A program made the position numbers and the translations under genes. Under the pieces are notes generated by a model. The model saw only the letters and a program-made list of their open reading frames with translations, did not search any database and was not told where the DNA came from. A DNA stretch of 64,000 nucleotides, taken from contig NZ_VLNY01000009.1 of assembly GCF_008297975.1 (NCBI RefSeq), forward strand, positions 1 to 64,000, in the 5' to 3' direction. Shown piece after piece: positions 8,542-17,423 of the stretch (the first letter of the stretch is position 1; each line of letters opens with the position of its first letter). Origin of the DNA: Antrihabitans cavernicola. Lineage in GTDB: Bacteria; Actinomycetota; Actinomycetes; Mycobacteriales; Mycobacteriaceae.

Positions 8542-9750
8542 GCGCGATAGCGCACTTGACAACTGCTCGACCGCCCAATCGATCTCGGATTGCTCGATGA
8601 CCAGGGGTGGAGCTATGCGGATGGTGCCCTCGTGGGCATCTTTGGCCAGCACTCGACGAGCCAAGAGTCGCTCGCAGATCACTCTTGCCGATGGTTGGCC
8701 GTCAGCCAGCTGCACACCCGCCCACAACCCACGACCACGCACCTCCGCGACCTGATCGGCCGGTAGTGCGTTCAGCAACTCGTGCAGGTGAGCGCCGAGT
8801 TCGCGGCTGCGCCGCTGGTACTCCCCCGTCTCCAGCAACCGCACCACGGCACTGCCGACGGCACAGGCCAGCGGATTGCCGCCGAACGTACTGCCGTGCT
8901 GACCGGGCCCGATCACGCCGAGCACCGACCAATCCGCCACCACCGCGGAGACCGGGACGATCCCACCGCCCAACGCCTTGCCCAGGATGTACATGTCGGG
9001 GACCACGTTCTCGTGATCGCACGCGAAGGTGTCGCCGGTGCGACCGAGCCCGCTCTGGATCTCGTCGGCGATCATCAGCACGTTGTTCTCGGAACAGATA
9101 CGACGCACCTCGGCGAGGTAGCCGGGCGGCGGCACCAGCACGCCCGCCTCACCCTGAATGGGTTCGACCAGCACAGCGACGGTGTTCTCGGTGATCGCTG
9201 CGGCCATCGCCGTCACATCGCCGTACGTCACCGAGGTGAACCCCGGCGGATAGGGACCGAAGTTGCCACGTGCGTCCGGATCCGACGAGAACCCGACGAT
9301 CGTGATGGTGCGGCCATGGAAGTTGCCGCCGCAGGTGATGATCTCGGCCTTGTCGGCCGCGACGCCCTTCACCTCATAGCCCCACTTGCGAGCCACCTTC
9401 AGGGCCGTCTCGACGGCTTCGGCTCCGGTGTTCATCGGCAGCACCGCATCCTTGCGACACAGCCGAGCCAGATCGGCACAGAACGTCGCAAACCGGTCGT
9501 GCTGGAACGCCCGACTTGTCAGCGTGAGCTTCGCGATCTGCTCCTGCGCGACCTGGACCAGCTCGGGATGGGCGTGCCCGAAGTTCAACGCCGAGTAGCC
9601 GGCAAGCATGTCCAGGTACTCGACGCCATCGATGTCGGTGGCCCACGCCCCCTTGGCCGACGCGATCACGACGGGCAGCGGGTCGTAGTTGTGGGCGCTG
9701 TGCTGCTGAGCGGCGACAAGCGCGGCCGCCGTCGCATTCTCCGTTGCCAT
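8536..9750 (-). CDS. rocD: Ornithine aminotransferase (ornithine-oxo-acid transaminase)
   Basis: A 404-residue class III PLP aminotransferase starting at ATG 9750, two bases after the ddaH stop. It moves the delta-amino group of ornithine to 2-oxoglutarate, giving glutamate semialdehyde. Motifs are LDMLAGYSALNFGHAHP, NTGAEAVETALKVARKWGY, GNFHGRTITIVG, the PLP-binding ADEIQSGLGRTG and the Schiff-base lysine in ILGKALGGG. In M. tuberculosis the counterpart is split in two (rocD1/rocD2, Rv2322c/Rv2321c) beside Rv2323c and Rv2324; here it is a single full-length gene in the same neighbourhood. Confidence 0.93.
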   Translation of the reverse strand: MATENATAAALVAAQQHSAHNYDPLPVVIASAKGAWATDIDGVEYLDMLAGYSALNFGHAHPELVQVAQEQIAKLTLTSRAFQHDRFATFCADLARLCRKDAVLPMNTGAEAVETALKVARKWGYEVKGVAADKAEIITCGGNFHGRTITIVGFSSDPDARGNFGPYPPGFTSVTYGDVTAMAAAITENTVAVLVEPIQGEAGVLVPPPGYLAEVRRICSENNVLMIADEIQSGLGRTGDTFACDHENVVPDMYILGKALGGGIVPVSAVVADWSVLGVIGPGQHGSTFGGNPLACAVGSAVVRLLETGEYQRRSRELGAHLHELLNALPADQVAEVRGRGLWAGVQLADGQPSARVICERLLARRVLAKDAHEGTIRIAPPLVIEQSEIDWAVEQLSSALSRR

Positions 9751-9752
9751 CG

Positions 9753-10622
9753 TCACGACCGCGTCCTTTCCACACCCCGCAGTTCGAGTGTGCAGCACTT
9801 GATTCCGCCACCAGACTTGCGGAACTCCGACATGTCCACCGGCACCGGCACAAAGCCTCTCGCGCTCAACTGCGCAGCCAATCCCGTTGCCTGCGAGGCC
9901 AATACGACGTTGCGGCCGTCACTGACCAGATTCAGTCCCAACCAAGCGGTGTCCGCCTCGTCGGCGATGATTGCGTCCGGGTACCGCTGCTGCAGCACCG
10001 CCAGACTTTCCGGCGCGAACGCCTTCGGCAGGTAGGCGATGGTGCGATCGTCGAGCACGCCCAACGCCGTGTTGAGGTGGTAGTACGACGGGTCGACCAG
10101 GTTCAGCGTCACCACCTCGCGTCGCAGATGTGCGGCCAACTCGGCGTGCGCACGAGGATCGGTGCGGAAACCGGTGCCCGCCAGAATCGTCTGGCCGACG
10201 ACCATGAAGTCGCCTTCACCCTCGTTGACGAACTCCGGGCGCGTCGGGCTGATCAGGCCGTTCGCCTCGAACCAGCGCAGCACATGTTCGGCCTCGTCGG
10301 CCCGTTGCTCCGTCCGGTAACGCGCGCCCATCGCGACGCCGTCGACGACCACCCCGCTGTCGGTCACGAACACCATGTCCGGCAGCCCCGGCACCGGGTC
10401 GACGAACACCACGTCGTGGCCCAGCGACCGATAGGTCTCGACCAGATTCGACCACTGCAGCATGGCGAGCCGCACATCGACGGGCTCGGTCGGATCCATC
10501 CAGTCGTTGATCGAGTAGACGACGTCGAAGTACGTCGGCGGGCACATCAGGTAGGTACGGACGGTTGCTTGTCGCTCGCCCTGATCGTCGTGTCGCACTC
10601 GTGGTTGCGCGGTCACCGTCAA
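9753..10622 (-). CDS. ddaH: Dimethylargininase / arginine deiminase-related protein
   Basis: A 289-residue pentein-fold amidinotransferase-type enzyme. The expected catalytic elements are an acidic pair in FVNEGEGDFMV, a histidine in YYHLNTALGVLDD and a cysteine in the near-terminal GGGIKCCTLELR. Such enzymes hydrolyse dimethylarginine (or arginine) to citrulline. Its position directly upstream of rocD and divergent from an AsnC regulator matches Rv2323c in M. tuberculosis and supports a role in arginine or ornithine breakdown. Substrate choice between methylated and plain arginine is not settled by sequence. Confidence 0.88.
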   Translation of the reverse strand: MTVTAQPRVRHDDQGERQATVRTYLMCPPTYFDVVYSINDWMDPTEPVDVRLAMLQWSNLVETYRSLGHDVVFVDPVPGLPDMVFVTDSGVVVDGVAMGARYRTEQRADEAEHVLRWFEANGLISPTRPEFVNEGEGDFMVVGQTILAGTGFRTDPRAHAELAAHLRREVVTLNLVDPSYYHLNTALGVLDDRTIAYLPKAFAPESLAVLQQRYPDAIIADEADTAWLGLNLVSDGRNVVLASQATGLAAQLSARGFVPVPVDMSEFRKSGGGIKCCTLELRGVERTRS

Positions 10623-10700
10623 CGTCGGCCCCTTTCGGCAGTCGGTCCCTCAAGTATCCGCTGGCCCGACATACTGATCAATGCGATATCGTTCCGCCGC
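10623..10700. promoter_or_regulatory. Divergent promoter region between ddaH-rocD and the AsnC regulator
   Basis: A 78-base gap between two divergent starts, the normal place for an AsnC-family regulator to bind and control both itself and the catabolic genes. I see no convincing palindrome or clear -10/-35 pair by eye, so only the layout supports this entry. Confidence 0.45.
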
Positions 10701-11150
10701 ATGGACGATTCGTTGCGTATCGACAGCGTGGACAGGCAGATCGTTGCGCAGTTGGAGCGAAACGCTCGGGCCAGCTTCGCGGCGATCGGAAACGACGTCG
10801 GGTTGTCCGCTCCAGCGGTCAAGCGGCGGGTGGATCGCCTGCTCGACGCGGGCGTCATCACCGGCTTTCGTGCAACGGTGGACGCCAACGCGCTCGGGCA
10901 CGGTGTCGAAGCGTTCGTCGAGCTCTACACCAGCGGCCGCACATCGGCGATCGAGATCGCTCGCGTCGTCGCCCGCATCCCCGAAGTGCAGGACGCCTAC
11001 ACCGTCACCGGCGACGCCAACGCGTTGCTTCGCGTACGCACGTCGGACACGGCGCACCTGGAACGAACGCTGGAGGAACTGCGCACCGACCCCGCGGTGC
11101 TGCAGACCAAAAGTTGCGTGGTGCTCAGCAGGCTGCTGCCTGGGGCCTAG
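10701..11150 (+). CDS. Lrp/AsnC-family regulator of ddaH-rocD
   Basis: A 149-residue protein starting at ATG 10701 (MDDSLRIDSVDRQIVAQLER). The N-terminal HTH is ASFAAIGNDVGLSAPAVKRRVDRLLDAGVITGF (about residues 24-56), followed by a ligand-binding RAM domain (GVEAFVELYTSGRTS, then EVQDAYTVTGDANALLRVRT). AsnC proteins bind an amino acid and activate or repress adjacent genes. Divergence from ddaH-rocD and the match to Rv2324 suggest it senses arginine, ornithine or a related compound. Confidence 0.9.
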   Translation: MDDSLRIDSVDRQIVAQLERNARASFAAIGNDVGLSAPAVKRRVDRLLDAGVITGFRATVDANALGHGVEAFVELYTSGRTSAIEIARVVARIPEVQDAYTVTGDANALLRVRTSDTAHLERTLEELRTDPAVLQTKSCVVLSRLLPGA

Positions 11151-11153
11151 TGT

Positions 11154-13127
11154 CTAGCTCAACCGGTCGTGCATGGCGTCCATGCCGGACTCGGCAAGAG
11201 TGTCGGCACGCCGTGAGTCCAGACTGCTGCCGCAGGATCGCAGCAACAGATCGCCGACACGATCGACCAGGCACGTCACCTGCTCCACCTTCGCCACCGG
11301 CGAATCGCGGATCGGCAGCAAGCCGCGCCAGGCAATCCGATCCGATCCGTGCACGTCCAGTTTCGGTTTGCCGGCGGGAGCGGCTTCGCCGCTCTGCAGC
11401 GGCGGCCCGGGATCGTCACCGCTGGTCGGAACCGGAACCACGTAGCGAATGTCGTTCTGCTCACGATTGGGGCAGTCCTGCACCCGCTGCAACACGGCGC
11501 CGAGCACCTGATCGGCAGTCTTCGGATCGAACGACATCGCGCGCAATGCGATCCCGTCGCCCGGCGAGTACGGGCTCTTCGTGGTATCGCTGGTCGCTGC
11601 GGAATACACCTCCGCCGCAGATGCCCGCGCACCCTCGGACTCCTTGGGAGTCAACGGAATAGAGCCACAGGCCATCGATGTCATGGCCGAGCGCGACGTG
11701 ACGGCAACATCCTCGTTGGTGTCGGAATCGACCTTGGTCAGCATGCCCGGAAATGCATCGGTGGCGGGAATGGCACGCAACGCCATGTTTCGCGCGTCGT
11801 CCTCCGACAGTGGCGTCGGCCCGGCAAGCCACCGCCCCAACGACAGCGCCGCCACCAGCAACGCGATCGCAGGAACGACGAAGGCCACCACCCATGCCCA
11901 CTGCAGCACAGCGAACGGCGACTTGTTGCGCTCCGGCTCGACGTCCTCCTCAGCGACGGACTCGGCGGCGTCGGCGGTGCCCCGATCGGAGTCGACGCCT
12001 GTCGTCAGGTGCCGCGTCGTCGGCGCGAGCGTCGAGCGCTGCGGTGCCTCGGCGGGGCGCGGACGCATCTGCTGGGTCGGATCGTCGGGCGGTGCGAGCA
12101 CAGTCGGCGCCGGCGTTGTCACGCGCTCGGTCGGCTCCTCGACGATTCGCTCGGTCGGCTCCTCGACGACAGGCTCTTCGACCTCAGGCTCTTCGGCGAC
12201 AGCTTCCTCGACGACGGGCTCAGCAGGCTCAGGCTCAGATTCAACAGGCTCAGGCTCAGATTCAACGGGCCCAGGCGGCTCAGGTTCCGCATCTGCGGCC
12301 TCGTCGTCACCGTCCTCGGAGATCAGGTAGGCGGCACCGAGCGCGACGGCATGCAGTGGATGCTCCGCGATTCGCATGCGCTGACCCAGCTGATTCTGAA
12401 ACGCCATGCGCAGGTAGTCGTTGTAGACGATGTTTCCGGCCAGCAGGACCAGCCGCGAGTCCGACCCGATCGTGCGCGCGGCGGCGAGCGTCGCCCACAC
12501 GACGTTGTCGGCGACCTCGGCGTTCTCCAACGCCTCGGGCGAGAACGGCACGTCGACGGATTCGGTGGGAACATCGGCGTCGCTCTGCGCTGCGACCACC
12601 AGAATCGACCGACTGTCCGAGTAGACGACGGTGGCGCCCGGCGCTTCGGCGTGCACCAGACCCGCACCACGCATGTACCCGGCAAGCGCCACCGACTCGG
12701 GGACGGTCTCCACGTGCACTCCGAGTCCGGCGACGCGATCGTAGAGCGCGTGCACTTGCTCGTCCGCCCAGTCGTCGGGATACGGGATTGCCACCGCGTA
12801 GGGCTCGCGGCGCAGGTGGGTCCGAATGACGCTCAACGGATTGTGCAGGCGTGCCCGATAGATCAGATCCACCGGCCAGGTCGCACCGGAAATCAGAATT
12901 TCCGGGTAGCCCAGAATGTCGCGAACGTCCCGAACTGCCAGGCCGAGGTCTTGCCGATCCCGTTCGGAGCGGCTCATGTGTATTTGACCGGAGCGATCTG
13001 CTAGCAAATAGGCGGGCGGGGCGATCTCACCTTCCATGGGCAGCGGCTGCACAGGGACCTGGCCACCGCCGGCGGCGATGGCCAACACATCCCAGCTCAG
13101 GTGAACCGCACCTACTCCGACCGACAC
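11154..13127 (-). CDS. Hsp70-like membrane protein with acidic repeats and a four-cysteine extracytoplasmic domain
   Basis: A 657-residue protein from GTG 13127. Residues 1-270 look like a degenerate actin/Hsp70 fold (VGVGAVHLSWDVLAIA; VVYSDSRSILVVAA; RLVLLAGNIVYNDYL; EHPLHAVALGAAYLI). Residues 275-400 are an acidic, proline-rich linker with E-P repeats. One TM segment lies near residues 408-432. The outer domain (435-657) has four cysteines (about 487, 552, 619, 632), the spacing style of PknH-type sensor domains. It may couple a cytoplasmic nucleotide-fold domain to an envelope sensor. The type VII-associated protein at 24814 has a similar plan. Function is unknown; domain calls are by eye. 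Confidence 0.65.
   Translation of the reverse strand: MSVGVGAVHLSWDVLAIAAGGGQVPVQPLPMEGEIAPPAYLLADRSGQIHMSRSERDRQDLGLAVRDVRDILGYPEILISGATWPVDLIYRARLHNPLSVIRTHLRREPYAVAIPYPDDWADEQVHALYDRVAGLGVHVETVPESVALAGYMRGAGLVHAEAPGATVVYSDSRSILVVAAQSDADVPTESVDVPFSPEALENAEVADNVVWATLAAARTIGSDSRLVLLAGNIVYNDYLRMAFQNQLGQRMRIAEHPLHAVALGAAYLISEDGDDEAADAEPEPPGPVESEPEPVESEPEPAEPVVEEAVAEEPEVEEPVVEEPTERIVEEPTERVTTPAPTVLAPPDDPTQQMRPRPAEAPQRSTLAPTTRHLTTGVDSDRGTADAAESVAEEDVEPERNKSPFAVLQWAWVVAFVVPAIALLVAALSLGRWLAGPTPLSEDDARNMALRAIPATDAFPGMLTKVDSDTNEDVAVTSRSAMTSMACGSIPLTPKESEGARASAAEVYSAATSDTTKSPYSPGDGIALRAMSFDPKTADQVLGAVLQRVQDCPNREQNDIRYVVPVPTSGDDPGPPLQSGEAAPAGKPKLDVHGSDRIAWRGLLPIRDSPVAKVEQVTCLVDRVGDLLLRSCGSSLDSRRADTLAESGMDAMHDRLS
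12124..12265. repeat. Tandem coding repeats in the acidic linker
   Basis: Two neighbouring repeat pairs lie inside the 11154-13127 gene. One has a 24-base period (copies at 12124-12145 and 12148-12169, encoding the EEPTER repeat). The other has a 21-base period (copies at 12224-12244 and 12245-12265, encoding the ESEPEPV repeat). In-frame periods mean copy number could change by slippage, lengthening or shortening the linker without breaking the frame. Confidence 0.8.
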
Positions 13128-13244
13128 GAGCGCTATCTTGCCTGACGGTCGTACAACGGCGCGTAGGCACCGTCCTTCGCGGCGCTACCGGCTTCGCCGG
13201 ACATATAGTTGCGCCTGACTCCACAGCCGAAATCGAGGACCGTA

Positions 13245-13922
13245 ATGCTCCGGCCCGCCCTTCTCATCGCCGCGACCCTGTGCGTGGTCGTCACGTCCGG
13301 CTGCTCGTCGTCGACGGTGCTCGGGGCGGCATATCCGACCAGCGATCCGTATCGGCACCGCCTGATCGACCAATTGGATCTTCCGGTCGACAGGTTCGAC
13401 GGCTGGGAGGTGGTCGACTCGAGCCGCCAGCCCGATCCGCGGGCTAAGACCGGCACCATGTCCGCGGTGGTGCCCGCTGACTGTGCTCCCGATTCGGCGC
13501 TGACGAAAAAGTCCGATGCGGTTGTCTACGGGGGCACCCGCTGGACCGGTGCAACCGGGACAGGTCCCGGCGGCGAACGGTTCGATGCGTCCCTCTATGC
13601 GAGCAACGACGCGCCTGTTTCCGACATCGTCACGTTCGTCGATGCGTGTCGACACGTGTCGTTCGTGACCGATTTGGGCCCCGGCACCGTGGACATCAAT
13701 CCGTACACCCCGCGCGACCGCGGCGAGTTCACCGACGTCACCGGCTATTCGACGGCTAAGCCGCAACCGCAACCGCCTGGAATCACATCGACGGCGACTA
13801 TCGTCGGGCGTTCCGACTCGATGACACTGGTGGTGTCGTTCTCCAATCCCGGACCGCTGGACCGAGATCGCGTCGACGCCGTGTGGAAGACCGCCACCGA
13901 CAAGTTCGGGCGCACCGAATAG
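13245..13922 (+). CDS. Secreted lipoprotein, function unknown
   Basis: A 225-residue protein from ATG 13245 with a GAGGA ribosome site. The N-terminus is a lipoprotein signal: hydrophobic LLIAATLCVVVTSG followed by the lipobox cysteine (SGC, residue 20). The mature part has two further cysteines (in VVPADCAPDS and FVDACRHVSF) that could form a disulfide. It diverges from the Hsp70-like gene and converges on the FHA-ABC exporter. No enzymatic motif is visible. It is probably an envelope protein of the surrounding signalling block. Confidence 0.75.
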   Translation: MLRPALLIAATLCVVVTSGCSSSTVLGAAYPTSDPYRHRLIDQLDLPVDRFDGWEVVDSSRQPDPRAKTGTMSAVVPADCAPDSALTKKSDAVVYGGTRWTGATGTGPGGERFDASLYASNDAPVSDIVTFVDACRHVSFVTDLGPGTVDINPYTPRDRGEFTDVTGYSTAKPQPQPPGITSTATIVGRSDSMTLVVSFSNPGPLDRDRVDAVWKTATDKFGRTE

Positions 13923-13925
13923 CTG

Positions 13926-16259
13926 CTACTTCAACGCGAGCTTGCGCAGGGTCACCAAGGCAAGAACCGAACCGACCACAATCAGCATCACCACATCCAG
14001 CAGCCAGATGCCTGCGCTGTGCTGCCAGAGCGAATCTGCTTGTGCGGTAAGCACGTTGGTGCGAACGTCGATGGTCGACGCACCCGCGGCGTAGCCCCAA
14101 CGGGCCGGGAACAGCCAGGAGAGTTGGTCAAGGACCGCACGCCCGGTGACCGGGATCAGGCCGCCGCACATCACCAGCTGCGCCATGATCGTCACCACCA
14201 GCAAGGGCATCACCTGTTCGCTGGACTTCGCGACGGCGGACAGCGCCAGGCCCACCATCACACAGCAGCACGCCGTCAACGCGATGTCGACGAACAGCTC
14301 GACGCTCCCGCTCGGCAGCACCGCGCCCGCACCCGGTGCGCTCTTGCCGACGAGCACGATCGCCACCAGCACCGCCGATTGCACGACCGCCGCCAGGCAG
14401 AACACGATCACCTTCGCGAAAAGGTATGCGGTAGGCAACAATCCGACTGCGCGCTCGCGGTGATAGATCGTTCGCTCACCGACCAGGTCGCGAACCGACA
14501 GCGACGATCCCATGAAGCACGCACCGAGAATCAGCAGCACCATGATCTGGCCCGCCTCGGTCGGCGCATCGGCTCCGGCAAGCCCGAAACCCGCTTTACC
14601 CGGCACCACGAGCGACAGCACACCGAGCACGAACGGCAGCGCAACCAAGAACGTGAGATAGCCACGATCGGCGATGATCAACCGCAACTGGCGGCGCGCG
14701 ACCGTCGAGATCTGCTTGCCGGTGCTGGTGTGCGCAGGCGCACCGGGTGGACCGTAGGCGGGCGCCGGAAGTGGCGGTACCTGCCGCTGGGTGTTGCGCG
14801 CCCGGAAGGCGGCGAACACACCGTCGGGGTCGGCGGCGACGCGCGTGAAGATCTCCGCCCAGTCCGTGCTCCCCATTGCCGCGCCGACGCCGGCGGGATG
14901 TCCGCAGTAGGCGGTCTTACCGCCAGGCGCCAACAACAGGACCTGATCGCACATGTCCAGGTGGGTCAACGAGTGTGTGACGACGATGACGACGCGGCCC
15001 GCGTCGGCAAGCTGACGCAGCATCACCATGACCTGGCGGTCGAGCGCGGGATCGAGCCCCGACGTCGGCTCGTCGAGGATCAGCAACGACGGGCCGGTCA
15101 GCAGTTCCAACGCGACCGAGGCGCGCTTGCGCTGGCCACCGGAGAGCCGGTCCACGCGGGTGTCGGCGTGCTCGGTGAGCGACAACTCCCCCAGCACGCC
15201 TGCGATCACCTGATCGCGGTCGGCGGTGGTGGTGTCCGGCGGCAACCGCAGTTCGGCGGCATACCGCAGGGCCTGCCGGACGGTCAGCTGACGATGCAGC
15301 ACATCGTCCTGCGGAACCATGCCGATTCGACTCCGCAACGCCTGATACTCGGCATGCAGATTGCGGCCTTCGAAGGTCACGGCACCACCCGACGGCGTTG
15401 TCGAGCCGGCGACCAGCTTTGCGAGAGTGGACTTTCCGGCGCCGGAGGGGCCGATCATCGCGGTCAGCGATCCGGGCCCCGCCGCCATCGACACGTCGAC
15501 CAGCAGCTGCTTGTTGCCCTCGACGACGAAGTCGATGTTGTGCAGGCTCAAACCCGAGGCCGCGGTCGCGCGCTGCCGGAACTGCAGGGTGCCGTCGGCG
15601 ACGACGAAATCGACGTTGCCGATCGTGACGATGTCACCCTCACGCAGCAGCGACTTGTCGATCCGAGCACCGTTGACGAATGTCCCGTTGACGCTGCCGA
15701 GGTCTTCGAGAACCAGTCCGTCGGTGTTCGGCAGCAGCCGCGCGTGCCGCCTCGACGCCAGCACATCGGGGACGACGATCGAGTTCTCGCTGGTACGCCC
15801 GATCGACAATCCGCCGGTCGGAATCCGCATGCCGCTGCTGATCGGTGCACTGGCCGCCCGTTGGCGAACCGGCGGCAGCTGCGACGTGTTCGCCTTCATC
15901 GTCAGCTCGGGCCGCGGCACCTGCGGTGTCGGAGCCTGCGGGGCGGACGCCTGCTGCGGAATCAGCGCGACGATCGGTCCGGTTGTCGGGTCGCCGAGGC
16001 GGATCTGGGTCGCGCGGTCCAACCGAATCGGCTGCGCAAGGCGACGTCCGTCGAGAAACACGCCGTTGGTGCTCCCGTTGTCCGAGAGGACCCAGCCGTC
16101 TTGCCACGTCACCTCGGCATGGACGCGCGACACCAGCGCGCTGTCGACGAACAACGCGACCCCCGGCGCGCGACCGATGGCGATCGGCTCTCGACCGTCG
16201 AAAATCCGGTCGACGCCGGCATGGCGGACCGTGATCGTGTTCTTCCCCCGTGCAGTCAT
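13926..16259 (-). CDS. FHA-domain ABC exporter, Rv1747-like
   Basis: A 777-residue fusion. FHA domain 1 is near residues 26-80 (IAIGRAPG, SRVHAEV, GSTNG) and FHA domain 2 near 151-205 (LSIGRTSENS, SRRHARL, GSVNG). Next comes an ABC-G-type ATPase with Walker A GPSGAGKST (about 270-278), signature LSGGQRKRASVALELL and Walker B LLILDEPTSGLD. An ABC2 membrane domain of about six TM segments follows. This is the architecture of M. tuberculosis Rv1747, a lipid or lipooligosaccharide exporter controlled by kinase PknF through its FHA domains. A PknF-like kinase is encoded at 20004, supporting the same pairing here. The exported substrate is not known. Confidence 0.92.
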   Translation of the reverse strand: MTARGKNTITVRHAGVDRIFDGREPIAIGRAPGVALFVDSALVSRVHAEVTWQDGWVLSDNGSTNGVFLDGRRLAQPIRLDRATQIRLGDPTTGPIVALIPQQASAPQAPTPQVPRPELTMKANTSQLPPVRQRAASAPISSGMRIPTGGLSIGRTSENSIVVPDVLASRRHARLLPNTDGLVLEDLGSVNGTFVNGARIDKSLLREGDIVTIGNVDFVVADGTLQFRQRATAASGLSLHNIDFVVEGNKQLLVDVSMAAGPGSLTAMIGPSGAGKSTLAKLVAGSTTPSGGAVTFEGRNLHAEYQALRSRIGMVPQDDVLHRQLTVRQALRYAAELRLPPDTTTADRDQVIAGVLGELSLTEHADTRVDRLSGGQRKRASVALELLTGPSLLILDEPTSGLDPALDRQVMVMLRQLADAGRVVIVVTHSLTHLDMCDQVLLLAPGGKTAYCGHPAGVGAAMGSTDWAEIFTRVAADPDGVFAAFRARNTQRQVPPLPAPAYGPPGAPAHTSTGKQISTVARRQLRLIIADRGYLTFLVALPFVLGVLSLVVPGKAGFGLAGADAPTEAGQIMVLLILGACFMGSSLSVRDLVGERTIYHRERAVGLLPTAYLFAKVIVFCLAAVVQSAVLVAIVLVGKSAPGAGAVLPSGSVELFVDIALTACCCVMVGLALSAVAKSSEQVMPLLVVTIMAQLVMCGGLIPVTGRAVLDQLSWLFPARWGYAAGASTIDVRTNVLTAQADSLWQHSAGIWLLDVVMLIVVGSVLALVTLRKLALK

Positions 16260-16313
16260 AGCAGCGGATCCTATTCGACCGGTGTGTCGGCTCCGGTCGC
16301 ACGCCCGCCTATC

Positions 16314-17357
16314 TCAGCCGTTGACCCCGACCAGCCGGAATACCCGGCTTCCGATCATGATTTCGGTCCCACGACCGATCGCGACGCGGCGTTGTGCGCC
16401 CACCGGATGCCAGTCCTGCTGACCGGGCATCCGAACATGAGTCCCGTTGGTCGATCCTCGGTCGACGACGATGACGTCCCAGTCCACGAGGTGAATTTCC
16501 GAGTGCGCGCGGGAGATCCCGCCGGACGAATCATCGACCCGAATGGGGACGAGGCCGCGCTGGGCAGGCTCCGATCGTGCCGGGTCACGGCCGATCACAC
16601 AGTCCGCACCGAGCGGGTAGGAGGTGCCGTCGTCGAGCAGCAAGGCTCCCAGCGGTGGCCGAATCCCCTCGATCAGCGATTGCGACGTCCGATCCACCGA
16701 TTGACCGCAGGCGGCGCACATCGGGGAGCGCGGATCGTTCAAATGTCCTGCGGGACAGACGAATCCTCTGACTCTGGCACCGGCGCTCGCCGCCAACTCG
16801 GTCCGATCGAGCCTGGTGTCCGATGCTTCGACGGGCGGCGCTGCTGCGATGGGCGGCGTGAACCATAGGACGGCGCCGGATCCCGGCAGTACGCCCTCCG
16901 CCACCGCCGAAACGCCTTGCTCCGCGGGTATCGCCGGCTTCGCGTCGTCGACGAACAACCCGATCGCGCGAAGCGGTCCGCGAACAACGCGATCCACCGT
17001 GAATCCGGCGTCGCTCCCGCGCAGGGGTTCGCCTTCGGGAAGCACAGCGGTGACCGCACCACGCAGAAACACGCCAATGCCGTCGCCTGCCGGTACCAGC
17101 ACGCCGAAATCGACGTCGTCGCCGCGCGCAATCGCCCACTCGGTGGCAGCGCGGGCGACCAGCTTTGCCGGCTGTGCGCCGTCACGAGCGACAGCGTCGC
17201 GAACCAGGTCAAGCAGGGCAGCGAGATCCGCCGCGGTCGACGACCCGGAATTCAACTCATCCTCGCCCCGATTCGAGACGACGACCACGGAGTTTGCGGT
17301 GCATCCGACCAGATGCCGACCGGGAATCACCTCGATGCGAGGGCCACTGTTGTGCAC
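16314..17357 (-). CDS. FHA-domain protein with a zinc-ribbon motif
   Basis: About 347 residues. The GTG at 17357 is preferred over the TTG two codons upstream because AGG lies 8 bases before it. A C-terminal FHA domain (about residues 260-345: VIGRDP, ISRAHSEI, RGSTNGTHV) would bind phosphothreonine peptides. In the middle, CPAGHLNDPRSPMCAACG is a four-cysteine zinc-ribbon-like motif. The N-terminal half has no motif I recognise. Lying between the FHA exporter and the kinase, it may be an adaptor or kinase substrate. Confidence 0.75.
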   Translation of the reverse strand: MHNSGPRIEVIPGRHLVGCTANSVVVVSNRGEDELNSGSSTAADLAALLDLVRDAVARDGAQPAKLVARAATEWAIARGDDVDFGVLVPAGDGIGVFLRGAVTAVLPEGEPLRGSDAGFTVDRVVRGPLRAIGLFVDDAKPAIPAEQGVSAVAEGVLPGSGAVLWFTPPIAAAPPVEASDTRLDRTELAASAGARVRGFVCPAGHLNDPRSPMCAACGQSVDRTSQSLIEGIRPPLGALLLDDGTSYPLGADCVIGRDPARSEPAQRGLVPIRVDDSSGGISRAHSEIHLVDWDVIVVDRGSTNGTHVRMPGQQDWHPVGAQRRVAIGRGTEIMIGSRVFRLVGVNG

Positions 17358-17423
17358 GGGCAAAGCCTACCGTCGGGGTCCTGCGGTAGATTCTGAGCAC
17401 GTTTGAGGGGACGAGGGGGATTT

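Noticed and set aside
12124-12265. Short direct repeats as a possible CRISPR array
   Set aside because: Periods of 21 and 24 bases are in frame, have no unique spacers and encode an acidic Pro/Glu linker.
14019-16868. A 949-codon plus-strand frame, the longest unbacked ORF in its region
   Set aside because: It is the antisense shadow of the FHA-ABC exporter and the FHA protein, both with clear domains, and its composition is repetitive R/Q/H/G without motifs.
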